A program made the position numbers and the translations under genes. The notes below the pieces were generated by a model. It was not told the DNA's origin, ran no database searches, and worked only from the letters and a program-made list of their open reading frames with translations. From positions 310,409 through 374,408 of the forward strand of contig QKWP01000031.1 of the NCBI GenBank assembly GCA_003550325.1: a stretch of 64,000 nucleotides of DNA, given 5' to 3'. Origin of the DNA: Gigaspora rosea. Taxonomy: Eukaryota > Glomeromycota > Glomeromycetes > Diversisporales > Gigasporaceae. Of this stretch, positions 25,660 through 37,800 are shown one piece after another; position 1 is the stretch's first letter; the number at the start of each line of letters is the position of its first letter.

Positions 25660-27060
25660 TAGAGATAGGCCAAAGTCAAATGTATTTCCTTATTTACCCA
25701 ATGAGATAAAAAAGTGAAAATTTCCAATAATAATGTTTAAACTTATTTCGGATAAATTTCAGGAAGGAAATTTGATTAAATTCTTTAAATATCGATCTTG
25801 GTTTAGCCTTGTTATAAAAGTGATGGAACTTTTGCTCTAATAGTGATATGGGTTTAGCAAATTATAATCCTGCAAGTTATAATTAAAATTATAATACTTT
25901 ATCTAAACCATCTAATAAGAGTGATTCTTCAAAAATAAAAGTTAAAGAGGAGCTTTATACGTGCTCCCATATTTTTTTGATTTCAGCTTTATTGCTAAAA
26001 ATGGGTCAATTTTATTTTAATAAAGTTGATGGTAAATTTCTTTAAATTTACTTATACTTGAATGTATCACATCTAATCTAAAAAACTTTATTTTTTTTTT
26101 GTAAAGAAATTATATTTGATGATGATACATTTGGTAATTAATAATGGATACCAATAAAAGAAATTATTATAAACTTGGTAATATCTGAACTTTCTTGAGG
26201 ATAAGATTAGATAAGTGGTAAAGGTTATGGTTGTATTTTACTACTAAAACTTTTTATATGTTTATTCAAACTTATTAAGTTAATTCAATTAATTAATTTA
26301 ATAAATTTATTTGATGAATTATTTAATCAATTTAGTTGGTAAACATTAACTGCTGAGGCTATTTCTAAATATTTGCATCGTCCTTTATATGCTGTCAGTG
26401 TAATACCTAAAGAATTAGAAGATAAATTAAGTGAAGTTCTTGAAATTGCAGGCATTTTGAATATTGTAACTCTTCATGACAAAGGTCTGTATGGTATTAC
26501 TCTTTTGTCAACGTTAAAAAATGAAAATTTTGAAAATTAAATTTATATATCTATACACATATATATATTTTTCATCACGTAGTTGATATTTTCTTGGAAC
26601 TAAGAAGTAAAAATGATATAAACCGTAATGCTTTGGTGACAATATTCTTAAGATCATTAAATACTATCAAGGGATTTCCTTTCTTACAACAATCTGATTA
26701 TTGTAATTATTTTTGTTATCGAAAATTTCTTGACATTTATATACAGTAGTTTATCCAATTTATATAGTTGAAAGGTTCATAAGGCTTTTCATTCCATGAG
26801 TTGCCCTTCGTTTTGTCAATTTAATTAGATTATCTCAATTTTTGTGCATACGAATTAATGCGCAATTTTTACACTGAGGTTTAGTATAATCTTAAAATAT
26901 ACAACCTTGATGAATTAGTACGTGACCAAGTTTGGCACATTTACTTAGATTGTGAAGATGGTAAAGATAAAAGTCAAGTCGATATTAATAAATTAAAAGA
27001 GCGACAATTGAATGGTAGAGAAATAAAAACTGCTGCTCGAATGGCAAATGTATAACACTA
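25660..27060 (+). pseudogene. AAA+ ATPase pseudogene, copy C
   Basis: Same order of pieces as the copy near 8 kb: EGNLIKFFKYRSWFS (about 25755), a linker piece KPSNKSDSSKIKVKEEL (about 25910), KEIIFDDDTFGN (about 26105), ISGKGYGCI (about 26215), LHRPLYAVSV then KLSEVLEIAGILNIV (26375-26470), DIFLELRSKNDI (26587 on) and the lid piece near 26905-27050 with KERQLNGREIKTAARMAN. Numerous stops and frameshifts; Walker A is lost. Confidence 0.65.
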
Positions 27061-27920
27061 TAATTTCATTATTATCGATATGCTAGCATTGCAAAATTTA
27101 AAAATTTGCCGCACAAGATTATTGTATTTTATATCACTTCCAGAAAGAATAAATTTTATTCAAATTTAATTGCTTATCAAAAAAACACAATTTTTTGCTT
27201 ATATTTTGATTTTATGCACGTCTGATACTTATGAATGTCATTTACAAAATATTTCATTTCTTGATTATTGCTACAAAATCAGATTCTGATGCTGTTATCA
27301 CTACTAGGGTTCTGCAAGTAAATGTGCCGGGTACAAATGGCACTATGCCAGGCACTGTTGGCACTATGCCGGGCAAAATGATAGTGCCCTAAGTGCCTGC
27401 CATCTTTTTTTTGTTGTGCCCGAACAGCGCCAGTGCGTGTATTATAAGAATACATTGGATAGATAGGTTAATTTAGATGAATCGAACATTCCCAACACTT
27501 TACACTTTTTCATTTATTTTAAATCATATTCTTTTTTTTTTCCTTTACTAGGTTCTACTATCTTTTATTTAATTATTAACCACGCCATAACTCGTATTTG
27601 TATATATATATAATAAGTCACTTAATGAAAGTTCAAAACTTAATTTTTACTGAATTGTTTATGAAATATGACATATATCAATAATTTTGTTTTTATTGTC
27701 ACTTCTATTCACTCTAAGAGCCGATTGCTACTTCTAATCGACATGAGTTTGTTCTATATATAGAAGGTTATAAAGAAATTAAAAATCGAACAATGCTATA
27801 ATATTGCTTTTCATCTTGCTCGATAAAGTAATAGTATAATTAAATTGACTAACTAAAATATCAATAAAATTGAATAATATTGTTCATTTATACTTTATTT
27901 CTGAATAAGTCTTTAACTAT

Positions 27921-28626
27921 AGGTGTGGCGCTTTAGAGAAGTGGTCAAGGTGTCACCCCAAGTGGCAGGTTGACAGTTCGAATCCCACTGGCCACATTTT
28001 GAAGCTAAATCTGCGTTCGGTGATTGTGGCTTATGAGCGGTTGGGCGCTAAACCTGTAACCTTGGTTCCACATCTTGAATGGGAGCCTGCGGGCGCAATG
28101 ATGTAGTACTACATCGCAAATCCAGGGAACCGGAAAAAACCCACAAGAACCCGTTTGGCAAGACCTGAGTTAGGAGGTAGTGAAAAATCGGTCCTTACGG
28201 TATGCGCCAAAAAGAAGGTGGATACTATGATCGGAACGAACCTAATAAGGGCAGGTAACCTTGGTTACCAAATCCGGGCAATGGTACATGTATGGGACAT
28301 GGAAGGTGTCACAGTAGTCTCTTGTGCGAGGGCAAAGTAGCCCTTAGGTCGTCGATATCTAAAAGGGTTGTGGCCCTACAATATCTGCTTAAAATGTAGT
28401 GCGTCGGGTAGTAATAGGAGGAGCATGAACCAGAGGTTTAAATAGACAATTCCCATAGTTGGGTTGTAGGTATGGCAGCTAGTGTAGAACCTCTGGGCGG
28501 ACTACTTAAATTAGGCACCAAAAGTGCACGTGTGGCTAGTTGTATCCTCATTCATGTGTAACAAATATTACATCACTTTAACTCATAATAAATCCCGGCC
28601 ATATACACGGCTTCTAAACTTAAAAA
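27921..28626 (+). mobile_element. Full-length tRNA-derived SINE (706 bp)
   Basis: The target-site duplication AATAAGTCTTTAACTAT (17 bp, perfect) lies at 27904-27920 and 28627-28643. The head carries a tRNA-like RNA polymerase III promoter: an A-box-like TTAGAGAAGTGGTCAAGG near 27932 and a B-box AGTTCGAATCC near 27975, closing with GGCCAC. The element ends in a short A-rich tail. The long body (about 600 bp) is far less AT-rich than its surroundings. The long duplication and tail indicate LINE-driven retroposition (mechanism known; the partner LINE is not in the window). The open frame at 28155-28340 is incidental. Confidence 0.9.
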
Positions 28627-28724
28627 AATAAGTCTTTAACTATTGCGTAAAGATTATATAATTGATTTTATTGCGTCATTATATCGTTCATCATATTTGT
28701 TTGTGCTAACTTGGAAATTATTAT

Positions 28725-28900
28725 CAAACCGATTTCCTATTCTTGGTCAGATGGCCTGTGACTTTCTTAGTATGCAACTTCTAGTGTTGCTAGCGTAAGA
28801 GCTTTTTCTCGTGCTGGTTTTAAGGTTACAAATGACAGAGCTAATCTTAAGAAAATACAGCATCCAGCATAATACTTATGCACTCATAGTTAAAAGAAAG
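28725..28900 (+). pseudogene. hAT dimerisation-region scrap
   Basis: Reads YPILGQMACDFLSMQ, then after a frameshift A-S-V-R-AFSRAGFKVTNDRANLK. This matches the C-terminal dimerisation block of Ac-like hAT transposases, where A-S-S-x-x-SERAFSxAG is typical. It identifies the host element and shows that it was once coding. Confidence 0.7.
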
Positions 28901-29917
28901 TCAAAAAAAATCTAATATGCTTGAAGATTTACCTGAAACGAAATAATATTTTATTATATTATTTTTTTAAAGTCATATAAAAATAATTCTTAAAATGATG
29001 ATATTGTTTTACATATATATATAATAATATAAACAATACAAACTTGCTAAATTATATATACTGGTAAATATATTACAATTTGCATATATGTGCACTATGA
29101 TTTTATTAATTGATCGTATAAATATGTAATTTATTTAGCACTATTGGCACAGTGCCGGGCACTAATATTAATGTCATTACTTGTGCCAGTGCCTATGTAA
29201 GGCCCATGCCGGTGCCCTAAAATTTAAAGTCAAGTTATGCCCGTGCCTTAAATGCCCTCTTTTTGCATAGGCATGTGCCGGGTTTGCAGAACCCTAATCA
29301 CTACATCACATTTAGAAAAAATCTTTGATATTTCCTAAAGAACCTTTTAAGTATTCTGAATGGTTATTTCATAAAGATTTGTATGTGAGCAGTTAAGAAT
29401 GATTGAATTGATGGCCTATTTTCATTGTTAATTTTTTAGTTTTTAAATTATTAGAAAAATAGTTTGAATTATCTCCAATAAAGCTTAGAAATTTCCTACG
29501 ATATAATATGTATTCAGATTTTTATGACCCTTTATATTATCATTTTATTGGAATTATTACAAGTGTGTTTTTAAAACATATTTAGGAAGGTAACATCTGT
29601 CATACAAAAAATCATGGGATATAAATATGAAACTTTCATAATAGATATGACATTTATGCAAAATTCAATTGGTGGCATTATAAATTATTTTAGGATTTTA
29701 GACCCTCACAAGTTGAAAGTAATAAAATTTTGAATTTTTAAGTAATACCTTCCAAATCACCAAATATATTTTTTTTAATAATTTATTAAGCTTAAAATGA
29801 AAAATTTATTAAAGCTTTTATTTATAATTGTTTTCATAAATTGCAGTACACCTAACAAAAAATTACCACAATTTTTTTCGACCATTTCGATTATGTCTGT
29901 GATTTCGGCATAATATA

Positions 29918-30248
29918 TAGTGATTTGAACCGAGAAAAATTTCCTTAATCGGTTAACCGAACCGAAATATTTGGTGTCAACCGATTCAACCGGTTAAGAT
30001 CACTTCACGTTTACTTTCGGGAATTCTCGGATCTTCACTCAAATTTTTGCCTCATCTACTATGTTCATTCATTTTCTTTTCGGAGCTTTTCGGAACCTTT
30101 GCTCTTTTACGATGTCATTTACATTTTGTTAACCGATTCTCAACCGGTTGTACGGGTCAACCGATTAAGCATTTACTCAACCGATTACCCGAAATTTATT
30201 CGGTTCGGGTCGGTTAACCGATTATAGCCCAACCGGTTCAAATCACTA
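29918..30248. mobile_element. 331-bp hAT MITE with AACCGG/CCGGTT-rich ends
   Basis: Perfect terminal inverted repeats TAGTGATTTGAACCG and perfect 8-bp duplications ATAATATA (29910-29917, 30249-30256). The unfilled site is visible near 11088-11105. The interior carries many copies of TCGGTTAACCGA-like motifs in both orientations. No coding content. Confidence 0.93.
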
Positions 30249-30256
30249 ATAATATA

Positions 30257-31191
30257 TTCAATAATATATAACGATAAATTGATATCTATATTTAATTTAA
30301 GATCAAAACCGAATATAAATATGTATTATACTACTTTAATACTTTTTGTATGACTAGATAAACATATCTTCATATCTCCGGTTGAATACAAAAGGTTTAT
30401 TATTTCAAAGCTATTTACTGTCTAATAACCGAAAAAAAATTTAGAAGGCATATCAGTTCAAAAAAATTTATAAATCTTAAGATGATAGTAGCCATTCTAT
30501 AAGTCGAATTCTCAGGCACTTTCGCAGATATTGATATATGAAAAACTTTGTAATATATTTTCGATAAGAATATATTTACACCACTATATGTTTTTAAAAT
30601 ATATTATACAATCTGTTGAAATTTTCTCCTCTAATTTTAAACAATAATTAAACTTTTGTTAAGATAGAATTAAGTCTTAAACTATAATAATTAATATTAC
30701 AGTTTATACTAAAATCTGTGTCTTGATTTGAAAATATAAGCTCTGCTAAGAATTACATAAATTTTAAATACTAACTCCAAAAAAAAAAAAAAAAAATTAA
30801 AAAACACTAAAAAAGTTTACATTTCTATAACAAATTTTAATATCAGCTACTACGATTAATAATTTAAACTTAGTTCTTTAAATTATTACATGGTTATTTA
30901 TTATAATTTATATAAGCTTTAAAATGTATAGTCAAATATATAATTGATACGTATTCGCGATATAACCTGTCACAATAACAGGATTGCATATATAATATCC
31001 AAAATATATTAAACAGATTAATTATCACATAAATCAATACAATTCATGGCTGTTATTATTTTTATAGAAACTTGATTTTTTATTAAAAATACATACCAGA
31101 TACATATAATAAAGTATAATTTCTTAATAAATACATAATAATAAACTTATATAATAAAATTTAAATTTATCATTTAAACAAACCTGATTTG
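30257..31191. repeat. 3' flank of Sel1-kinase copy 3
   Basis: Collinear with 19.2-19.91 kb and 3.24-3.73 kb from about 30650. About 30257-30650 is AAA+ flank and unrecognised AT-rich sequence. From 30948 the sequence is nearly identical to 19669 on. Confidence 0.7.
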
Positions 31192-33362
31192 TTAAATATC
31201 ATCTGGAATTTCTATAATACTAGCACTTTTAATGATACCCAGTTTCGATAATTTAGAACAAATTTCGAATATATTATATGGTTTGCTCGTATATATATTG
31301 TTTAAATGTTCACTAATAATAGATGAATTTTTGTTGATCTCATCACTAGCTAAGAATTGCTTTTTTGTAATTCTATCTTTACTCTTATTTTTGATAATTC
31401 TTTCTAAAAATTGTTTACTTTTACTAATTTTCAACCATTCATCTAGTTTAGTAATTATTTCTATAATACTAGGCCGTTTTTCTGGATCAGAATTCATGCA
31501 ATGATTTGCCAATTCAACATAGCAATCAGGAGTACCAGGTGCAAAATTTGGTCGTAATCCATTACAAATCCTAACTACTAGATCAAAATCAAATTTACAA
31601 TCATTAAAAGACCTTTGTCCAGTTGTCATCTCGACCATAATAATTCCAAATGAATAAATATCTGATGCTTCTGTGTATGGCTTTTTTTGAAAGAGTTCAG
31701 GTGCAATATAGGGTAAAACGCCATGAATACGTTCCTCTTGTTCTTTTTCGTCAAGTGGTTTTGATAAACCTAGATCAGTAATATATGCTTCATAATTTTC
31801 TTTTAGCAAGATATTTCCAGGATGTAAATCTCGATGTAAATAACCTTTAGAATGTATAAGATAAAGATTAGACACAATATCATGGAGTATCTTTAATTTA
31901 ATTTTCCATTCAAATTTAAAGATATTAGTAAGGTTTTTACTTAATGATCCATATTTTGCATAACTAAGTACTAAAATATAGTCATTTGTTTTTTCATCTC
32001 TAGATATTCCCAAATATTGTCCTAAACTATGACAAGCTATTAACTAAAAAAATAAAATAAATAATTTGTTAATATTCGAAATTAAAAATAAATATTAAAA
32101 TTGCTTAAAAAAAATACCTCTTTTAAAAATGGTTCTTTATTTTTATTAGAATCCTTTACAATCTTAATTGCTACTTCTTCATAAATTCCATATTGTTTTA
32201 GATATCTGGTTTTAAAAACAGTAGAAAACGCTCCTTTGCCTATCTCTTCAGTATTTTCAAATTTGTTATATGGTATCCAATGAAAATATTCTTCTTTTTC
32301 ATTAATAGGATCTTGTTCAGTAATAGCTGATTTTAAATACCATTCAAAAGCAATATCAATATTCTTTTCAACAACAATTCCTTTCCGGTAATATTCACCA
32401 ACATAATACATTCCACTAGCAAACCCCTTTTCTGCTGATTTTTTAAAATATTCAAACGCTTTCTTTTCGTCCTTTTCAGGACCAATTCCATCTTTGTAAC
32501 AAGCTCCAACGTTAAATAATGCGAATACGTTGCCCATATCTGCAGCTTTTTGATAAGATATGAATGCCTTATGTTCATCCTTATCAACTCCAATTCCTAA
32601 ATGATAACAATATCCAACATTAGTTGTTCCGTCAGAGGATCTCATCTCTGCAGATTTTTGATAATAAATGAATGCTTTGTGTTCATCCTTTTCGACTCCA
32701 TTTCCATATCGATAACAATTGCCGATTGCATGCATTCCACTAGCGTCACCCATTTCTGCTGATTTTTGAAAATAAATGAATGCCTTATGTTCATCCTTTT
32801 CGACTCCATTTCCATATCGATAACAATGGCCGATTGCATGCATTCCACTAGCGTCACCCATTTCTGCTGATTTTTGAAAATAAATGAATGCCTTATGTTC
32901 ATCCTTTTCAACTCCAATTCCTTTTTCATAATAACATCAAACTTTATATAATGCACTAGAATTACCCATCTCTGCTAATTTTTGATAATAATTGAATGCT
33001 TTACGTTCATCCTTTGGAACCCATATTCCATAACGATAACAAATTGCAAGAATAATTTGAACTGTAGAGTTGATTGGATTATCTAAACAAAAATTGATAA
33101 TAATTTCTGGATTTTGCTTTTTCTTTGTTAGAAATTGTTCTAATGTATCAAGAATTGAACGTTCTGATTTGCCCTTCATACATTCTTCATAATACAGATT
33201 ACACATATCATTAACAATTTCGGTTAGAAATTCATGTGAAAAACCCTGTAAATTTATATCTTCTAAATACAATTGAGTATCATTGCTGTCTATTTGTGTA
33301 ATATCTGATGAACACTCGATTTTTTCTGGTTGATTTACAAATAAGTTATTGCAATTTGACAT
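31192..33362 (-). pseudogene. Sel1-repeat protein kinase, copy 3, with one premature stop
   Basis: Exons 33362-32118 and 32043-31192 with the same phase-0 intron; read through, the product is 698 residues. A single TGA at 32937-32939 (codon 142) replaces the conserved glycine of the Sel1 motif VGxCYxxG. The frame is otherwise unbroken, with no frameshift. Seven Sel1 repeats are present, one more than in copy 1, because of an exact 108-bp duplication (32691-32906). All kinase motifs remain: GKGAFSTVF, VAIK, HRDLHPGN, DLG, APE. It is either a very young pseudogene, a gene needing readthrough, or a sequencing error; the intact downstream frame favours recent loss. Confidence 0.82.
32691..32906 (-). 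repeat. Recent tandem duplication of one Sel1 repeat (2 x 108 bp)
   Basis: 32691-32798 and 32799-32906 are identical except for one base (GNCY versus GHCY in the protein). 108 bp equals exactly one 36-residue Sel1 repeat, so the frame is kept. Confidence 0.95.
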
Positions 33363-33424
33363 TTTGACGCAAGAAAAATAAGTTGCATATCGATATAGTT
33401 GCATATCGATATAGTTGCATCAAA

Positions 33425-33430
33425 TTTATA
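33425..33430 (-). promoter_or_regulatory. TATA box of Sel1-kinase copy 3, displaced by a 16-bp duplication
   Basis: TATAAA with its far edge 68 bp from the ATG at 33362, instead of 52 bp in copies 1 and 2. The extra 16 bp is a tandem duplication of GCATATCGATATAGTT within about 33384-33418. Confidence 0.6.
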
Positions 33431-35360
33431 CGCAGAGTTATGTATTACATTGCACAACATGCATTTATTTTTAGAAGTTTTATACTATATTAGGACTTTT
33501 GTGTGATTGGCTGTAATGTTTTAATTGAATTTTACATTATTTATACAGTTTAAGCAATTTTTCAAAGAACCAAAAATAAAATAAGAAAATTTGCATAGCA
33601 AGTTTAATTAGAGCTGTAGGACTTTGTTTTCTTAAAAAGTAATTTTAATTATATTTTAAAAAAAAAATCTGCATACTAGCGATTTCTCATATATCGTAAC
33701 TACTTGAAAATGGACACAATGGAGGAATTCACTTCTTTTATTCTTCATAAGTAGCAGCCTATTGACGCTATTTATGTCTAAATCTTGTTATATTGTATTA
33801 ATTTAAAATATTAAAAGTAACCAAAAACTCGGATCTCATAATCCGTTAAAAATTGCAATGATAAACTTTAAATAAATTTCCTATTGCCACTTTAATCATT
33901 GTAAGTGAATCTATAAGCTCTAGAATATTTCAAGCACATTTGGATATTTGAGGCATGCTTAGTTTACTAGTGATTGTCTCGTCAATTCGTTACTTGAATA
34001 CTCGAATTTGTCATGATTCTAATCGTGTAATTTTAACTCATGAGTCAGAATATATTAATATTTAATAAGACTTGTAGAATAAGCTTTCCTTTGCCTATCG
34101 GAATATGAAATATACTCGTTTTTGTAAAAAGTAATTTAACTCAAAAATATAATCCGAATCGAGTAAAACTCGAAAAACTAAAAAGAGTCGTACTCTTTGA
34201 GCTTAATTCACGAATCATGAGTTTTAGCACGAGCCAACCATTAAAGTTACTCACTAGATTTTTGGATTAATAGATCACTATTGAATAAACCAGTTAATAA
34301 AAGTCAGCATTATATTGCTTTAATAATTTAATAAAGATTTACGAGTAGCATAAGGTTATTTATTTATAAGGAATATTTTACTTAAATAGTTGCCTGATCA
34401 TCTTGAAACTACTTAATTAAAAGAACATTCACTTAATTTTACGGATATATATATAAAAAAATAAGGAACAAATTATAGAAATGATGTAGCAATATAGAAA
34501 ATATCCAAATAAGGCCTTTGATCCTTATTTTTCTTCAATAAAATATTTACTTTCAAACCTTGAAAATCAAGTTATCTTACTTTTTATCAGCTATTCTCAA
34601 ATATATGCAAATGAAATTATTAACAATGTATAACATAATCAATAAAATTTACAGTGGACTCGAAATGATATCATCAACAATCTTTCCATATCACCGGTGA
34701 GAATGATCAATTTTCAATAATTATTTCCGTAGTGAAAATTTGTACAATGAAATTGCATGAAATACATTGTGATTGTTAAAAAAGTAAAAATTCTTTCTAT
34801 GAACTTAGTTTATTTCTTTGCGGAAATTTTATTTTCAACACGGTTTGATTATTGAAATGCTTCTATTGGCGGTCTTACAGTATTTTAAGTATGAATGTTG
34901 CTAATGAGAATTATTACAGATTGCATTAAAACTTGTAAGGTTAAAACGATTAAAAACATGGTACCCTTATTCTCATGATTCATTATGTCTAAAAATCTAA
35001 ACATATCGATTTAATAATAAAAATTTCAATGTAAAAATATCGATTAAATAATAAGCATTTCAATGTAAACATATCGATTAAATAATAAAATTTTAATAAA
35101 AATTGCATCATTTTTGATTAATCAAGTATATTAATAAATGGTTATGGTTAATTATTAAATTAATAAATAATAATCATTCGATTTAGGCAATGCAAAATTA
35201 ATTAGTGGTTTACGTTATCCAGTAGGATCAAATTTGGACCTATGGTTTAATAACAAATAATTTTTTGTAATTTTTTTAAAAATTTTATGCATGAAATTTA
35301 AAGACCGTATGTGCATGTTAAATTCATGTTATAATTAAATTTGTATGTCCTACGATCAAA
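33431..35360. repeat. 5' flank of Sel1-kinase copy 3
   Basis: Collinear with 5842-7350 and with 21.8-25.1 kb minus their insertions. The homology ends at about 35360, in front of where an AAA+ unit would be expected. No gene. Confidence 0.7.
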
Positions 35361-35829
35361 AAAATTAATAATCATTTTAACTCCTTGTTGAACGCAGTTA
35401 GCTAATACTATCAACCATTTACAGTATAGCAAAAATAAAAAAAAGAAATATGCTGTATTACAAACTGGAAACGATGTTATAGTCTATTTTATTGTTCCTG
35501 TACTAAGCGGAGCTACTCTAAAAATTGCAGAGTAATAAGAAAATTTCACAATCGTATTTATAAATAGGTAAGCAAAATTTTAAGTAATGTCTAGAAAAAA
35601 AATTAGTTTCTCATAGATACATTACAATTCATTATTTTAGCCTTGCATTTTTCTTTTCGGATTTTTTATCGCTCTGATGATTAATAATCAATATATAAAA
35701 AAAAAAAAAAAGAGTTCATAGCGAATGGTTATAGTTTTATCGCACATAATTCTCATGTGTTACATAAGTAACCTTTATTATTAATCTTACTTCTAACAAT
35801 ATGAACATGCCAGCATGCTTATAAAACTC
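35361..35829. other. No recognisable feature
   Basis: AT-rich sequence between the end of the array flank and an inverted AAA+ flank. It includes a 15-bp A run near 35700. I see no gene or element. Confidence 0.5.
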
Positions 35830-36090
35830 CGAATACTTATTTTATAGTAGAAAAATTTCTAAGCTTTATTGGAGAAAATTCTATCTTCTAATAATTTAAA
35901 AGCTAAGAAATTAACAATGAAAATAGACAATCAATTCAATAATTCTTAACTGCCCACATACAAATCTTTATTAAATAACCATCCAGAATACTCAAAGATT
36001 CTTTATGGAAATACTCAAGATTTTTCTAAATGTGATGTAGTGATAACAGCATCAGAAATTGATTTTATACTAATAGCCTAGAAATGAAAT
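35830..36090 (-). repeat. 3' flank of AAA+ copy D, left fragment
   Basis: Reverse complement of about 1290-1560. The match breaks at 36090 and resumes at about 41723, so everything between is inserted. Confidence 0.75.
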
Positions 36091-36379
36091 ATATATATAT
36101 ATATATATATATTTTTTAAACCCCTAAAGGGGACGCCGGATGGCGTACTTTATTTAAGATCAATTTCATTATTACTAGGCTAATGCGTAGCATTGTGAGG
36201 CCAGAGCAAAAATATTTTAAAATTTAAGTTTTTACAGTTTTAAATAAAACTAATTGATTTTTTTAATATAACAATATATTTAATTTTAAATAGTATTATT
36301 TTTTTAAGTTATTACATTTTTTTAAAATTATTCTTTTATTTAATTAAATTAATTTTTAATATTTAGCTTACCATATTTA

Positions 36380-36720
36380 TATTTACTATATCGATTTAAC
36401 TATTATGCTACTATATCGATTTAACTATCATGTTTATACCTAAATCCAATTATTATGTTACATCACGAACTATTGTGCCTATACCCAAATCTAACTACTA
36501 TGCTATGTCACAAATCAACTATTGTATTGCATTCTAAGCCTAACTATTATAATATAACTATTGTACTATATTTAAATCTAACTATTGTACTATACCTAAA
36601 TTTAACTATTGTGCTATACTCGAATCTAACTATCATTGTGCTATATGCCAAATCCAATTATCGGTGCTATGTTTTGAATCTAATTATGATATTACACCTA
36701 AATCTAATCGTTATGCTATT
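36380..36720. repeat. Degenerate tandem repeat, unit about 20-24 bp
   Basis: Roughly 14 units of the type CTAACTATTGTGCTATACC with length drift. It produces a long open frame on the + strand that is repeat-driven, not a gene. Confidence 0.75.
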
Positions 36721-36734
36721 TTACTTCTATGTAT

Positions 36735-37800
36735 TATTTGGTTCAATTTCTAGCAACCTAGTTAAATCTTCATACTTGCTCGCAGCATGGTATCTATTTA
36801 ATAATTTAAAATAATAATTTCTCCAAGTTAGTGATTGATTCATTATACCTTCTCATCATATAATTAATTTCACTTCTACGTTAAATCTTCATTACATTTG
36901 CTCACAGTGAATTAGTACTTGGTATCTATTAAGAATTTAAAATATAATAATTTCTTCAAGTTAGCAATTGATTCACTATACCTTTTCACCATATAATTAA
37001 TTTCACTTCTATATCTTAAAGCTGTAAAGTTATTGTATCATCTGGTTCGATTTCTAGCAATCTAGTTAAATCTTCAAATGCATCATCATATTTTCCCACA
37101 GCGAATTAGTACTTGGTATCTATTTAATAATTTAAAATAATAATAATTTCTTTGAGTTAGCAGTTGATTCACTATACCTTTTCACATATAATTAATTTCA
37201 CTTTTATACCTTAAAGTCATTGTATTATCTGGTTCAATTTCTAGCAATCTAGTTAAATTTTTAAATGCATCATCATATTTTACCGCAGCGGATTACCTGG
37301 TATCTACTTAATAATTTAAAATAATAATAATTTCTTCAAGTTAGTGATTAATTCATTATACCTTTTCATCATATAATTAACTTCACTTTAATACCTTTAT
37401 TATCTAGTTCGATTTCTAGCAATCTAATTAAATCTTCAGATGTGAAATCATATTTGCCCACAACAAATTAGTACTTGGTACCTATTTAATAATTTAAAAT
37501 AATAATTATTTTCTTCAAGTTAGTGATTGATTCATTATACCTTTTCATCATATAATTAATTTCACTTCTATACCTTTATTATCTAGTTCGATTTCTAGAA
37601 ATCAAGTTAAATCTTCAGATGTGTCATCGTATTTTCCTACAGCAAATTAGTACTTGGTAACTATTTAATTTATAATTACAATTTCCCCAAGTTAGTGATT
37701 GATTCATTATACCTTTTCATCATATAATTAATTTCACTTCTATAACTATTGTATAATCTGGCTCGTTTTCTAGCAATCTACACAATTCCGAAAAATATTT
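36735..37800 (-). pseudogene. Tetratricopeptide-repeat (TPR) gene, decayed
   Basis: About six direct copies of a 180-190-bp unit. On the minus strand each unit carries pieces such as GKYDDAFEDLTRLLEIEPDD, then TLRYRSEINYMVKRYSES, then IANLKKLL. This is the helix pattern of paired 34-residue TPRs with the typical LEIEPD boundary, as in the large TPR families of these fungi. Almost every unit has stops or frameshifts at equivalent points, so the decay probably preceded part of the duplication. No start or end exon is recognisable. Confidence 0.72.

Larger units (their letters stand above)
27305..29296 (+). mobile_element. hAT element (1992 bp) inserted in the AAA+ flank
   Basis: Terminal inverted repeats TAGGGTTCTGCA, perfect over 12 bp and fitting the hAT terminus pattern. 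Perfect 8-bp duplications ATCACTAC lie at 27297-27304 and 29297-29304. Copy A of the same repeat shows the unfilled sequence TTATCACTACATCACATTTA near 1350. The subterminal zones at both ends are packed with TGCCGGGCAC and GGCACTATGCC motifs. A transposase scrap remains near 28790; most of the middle is a later SINE. Confidence 0.93.

Noticed and set aside
27921..28000. Functional tRNA gene
   Set aside because: A and B boxes are present, but a proper cloverleaf and anticodon stem are lacking, and the sequence is the head of a 706-bp SINE with a 17-bp duplication.
28155..28340. 61-residue protein
   Set aside because: Incidental frame inside the SINE body.
36455..36814. 119-residue protein with repeated motif
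   Set aside because: Driven by the degenerate tandem repeat; opposite in strand to the TPR remnant and without a family signature.
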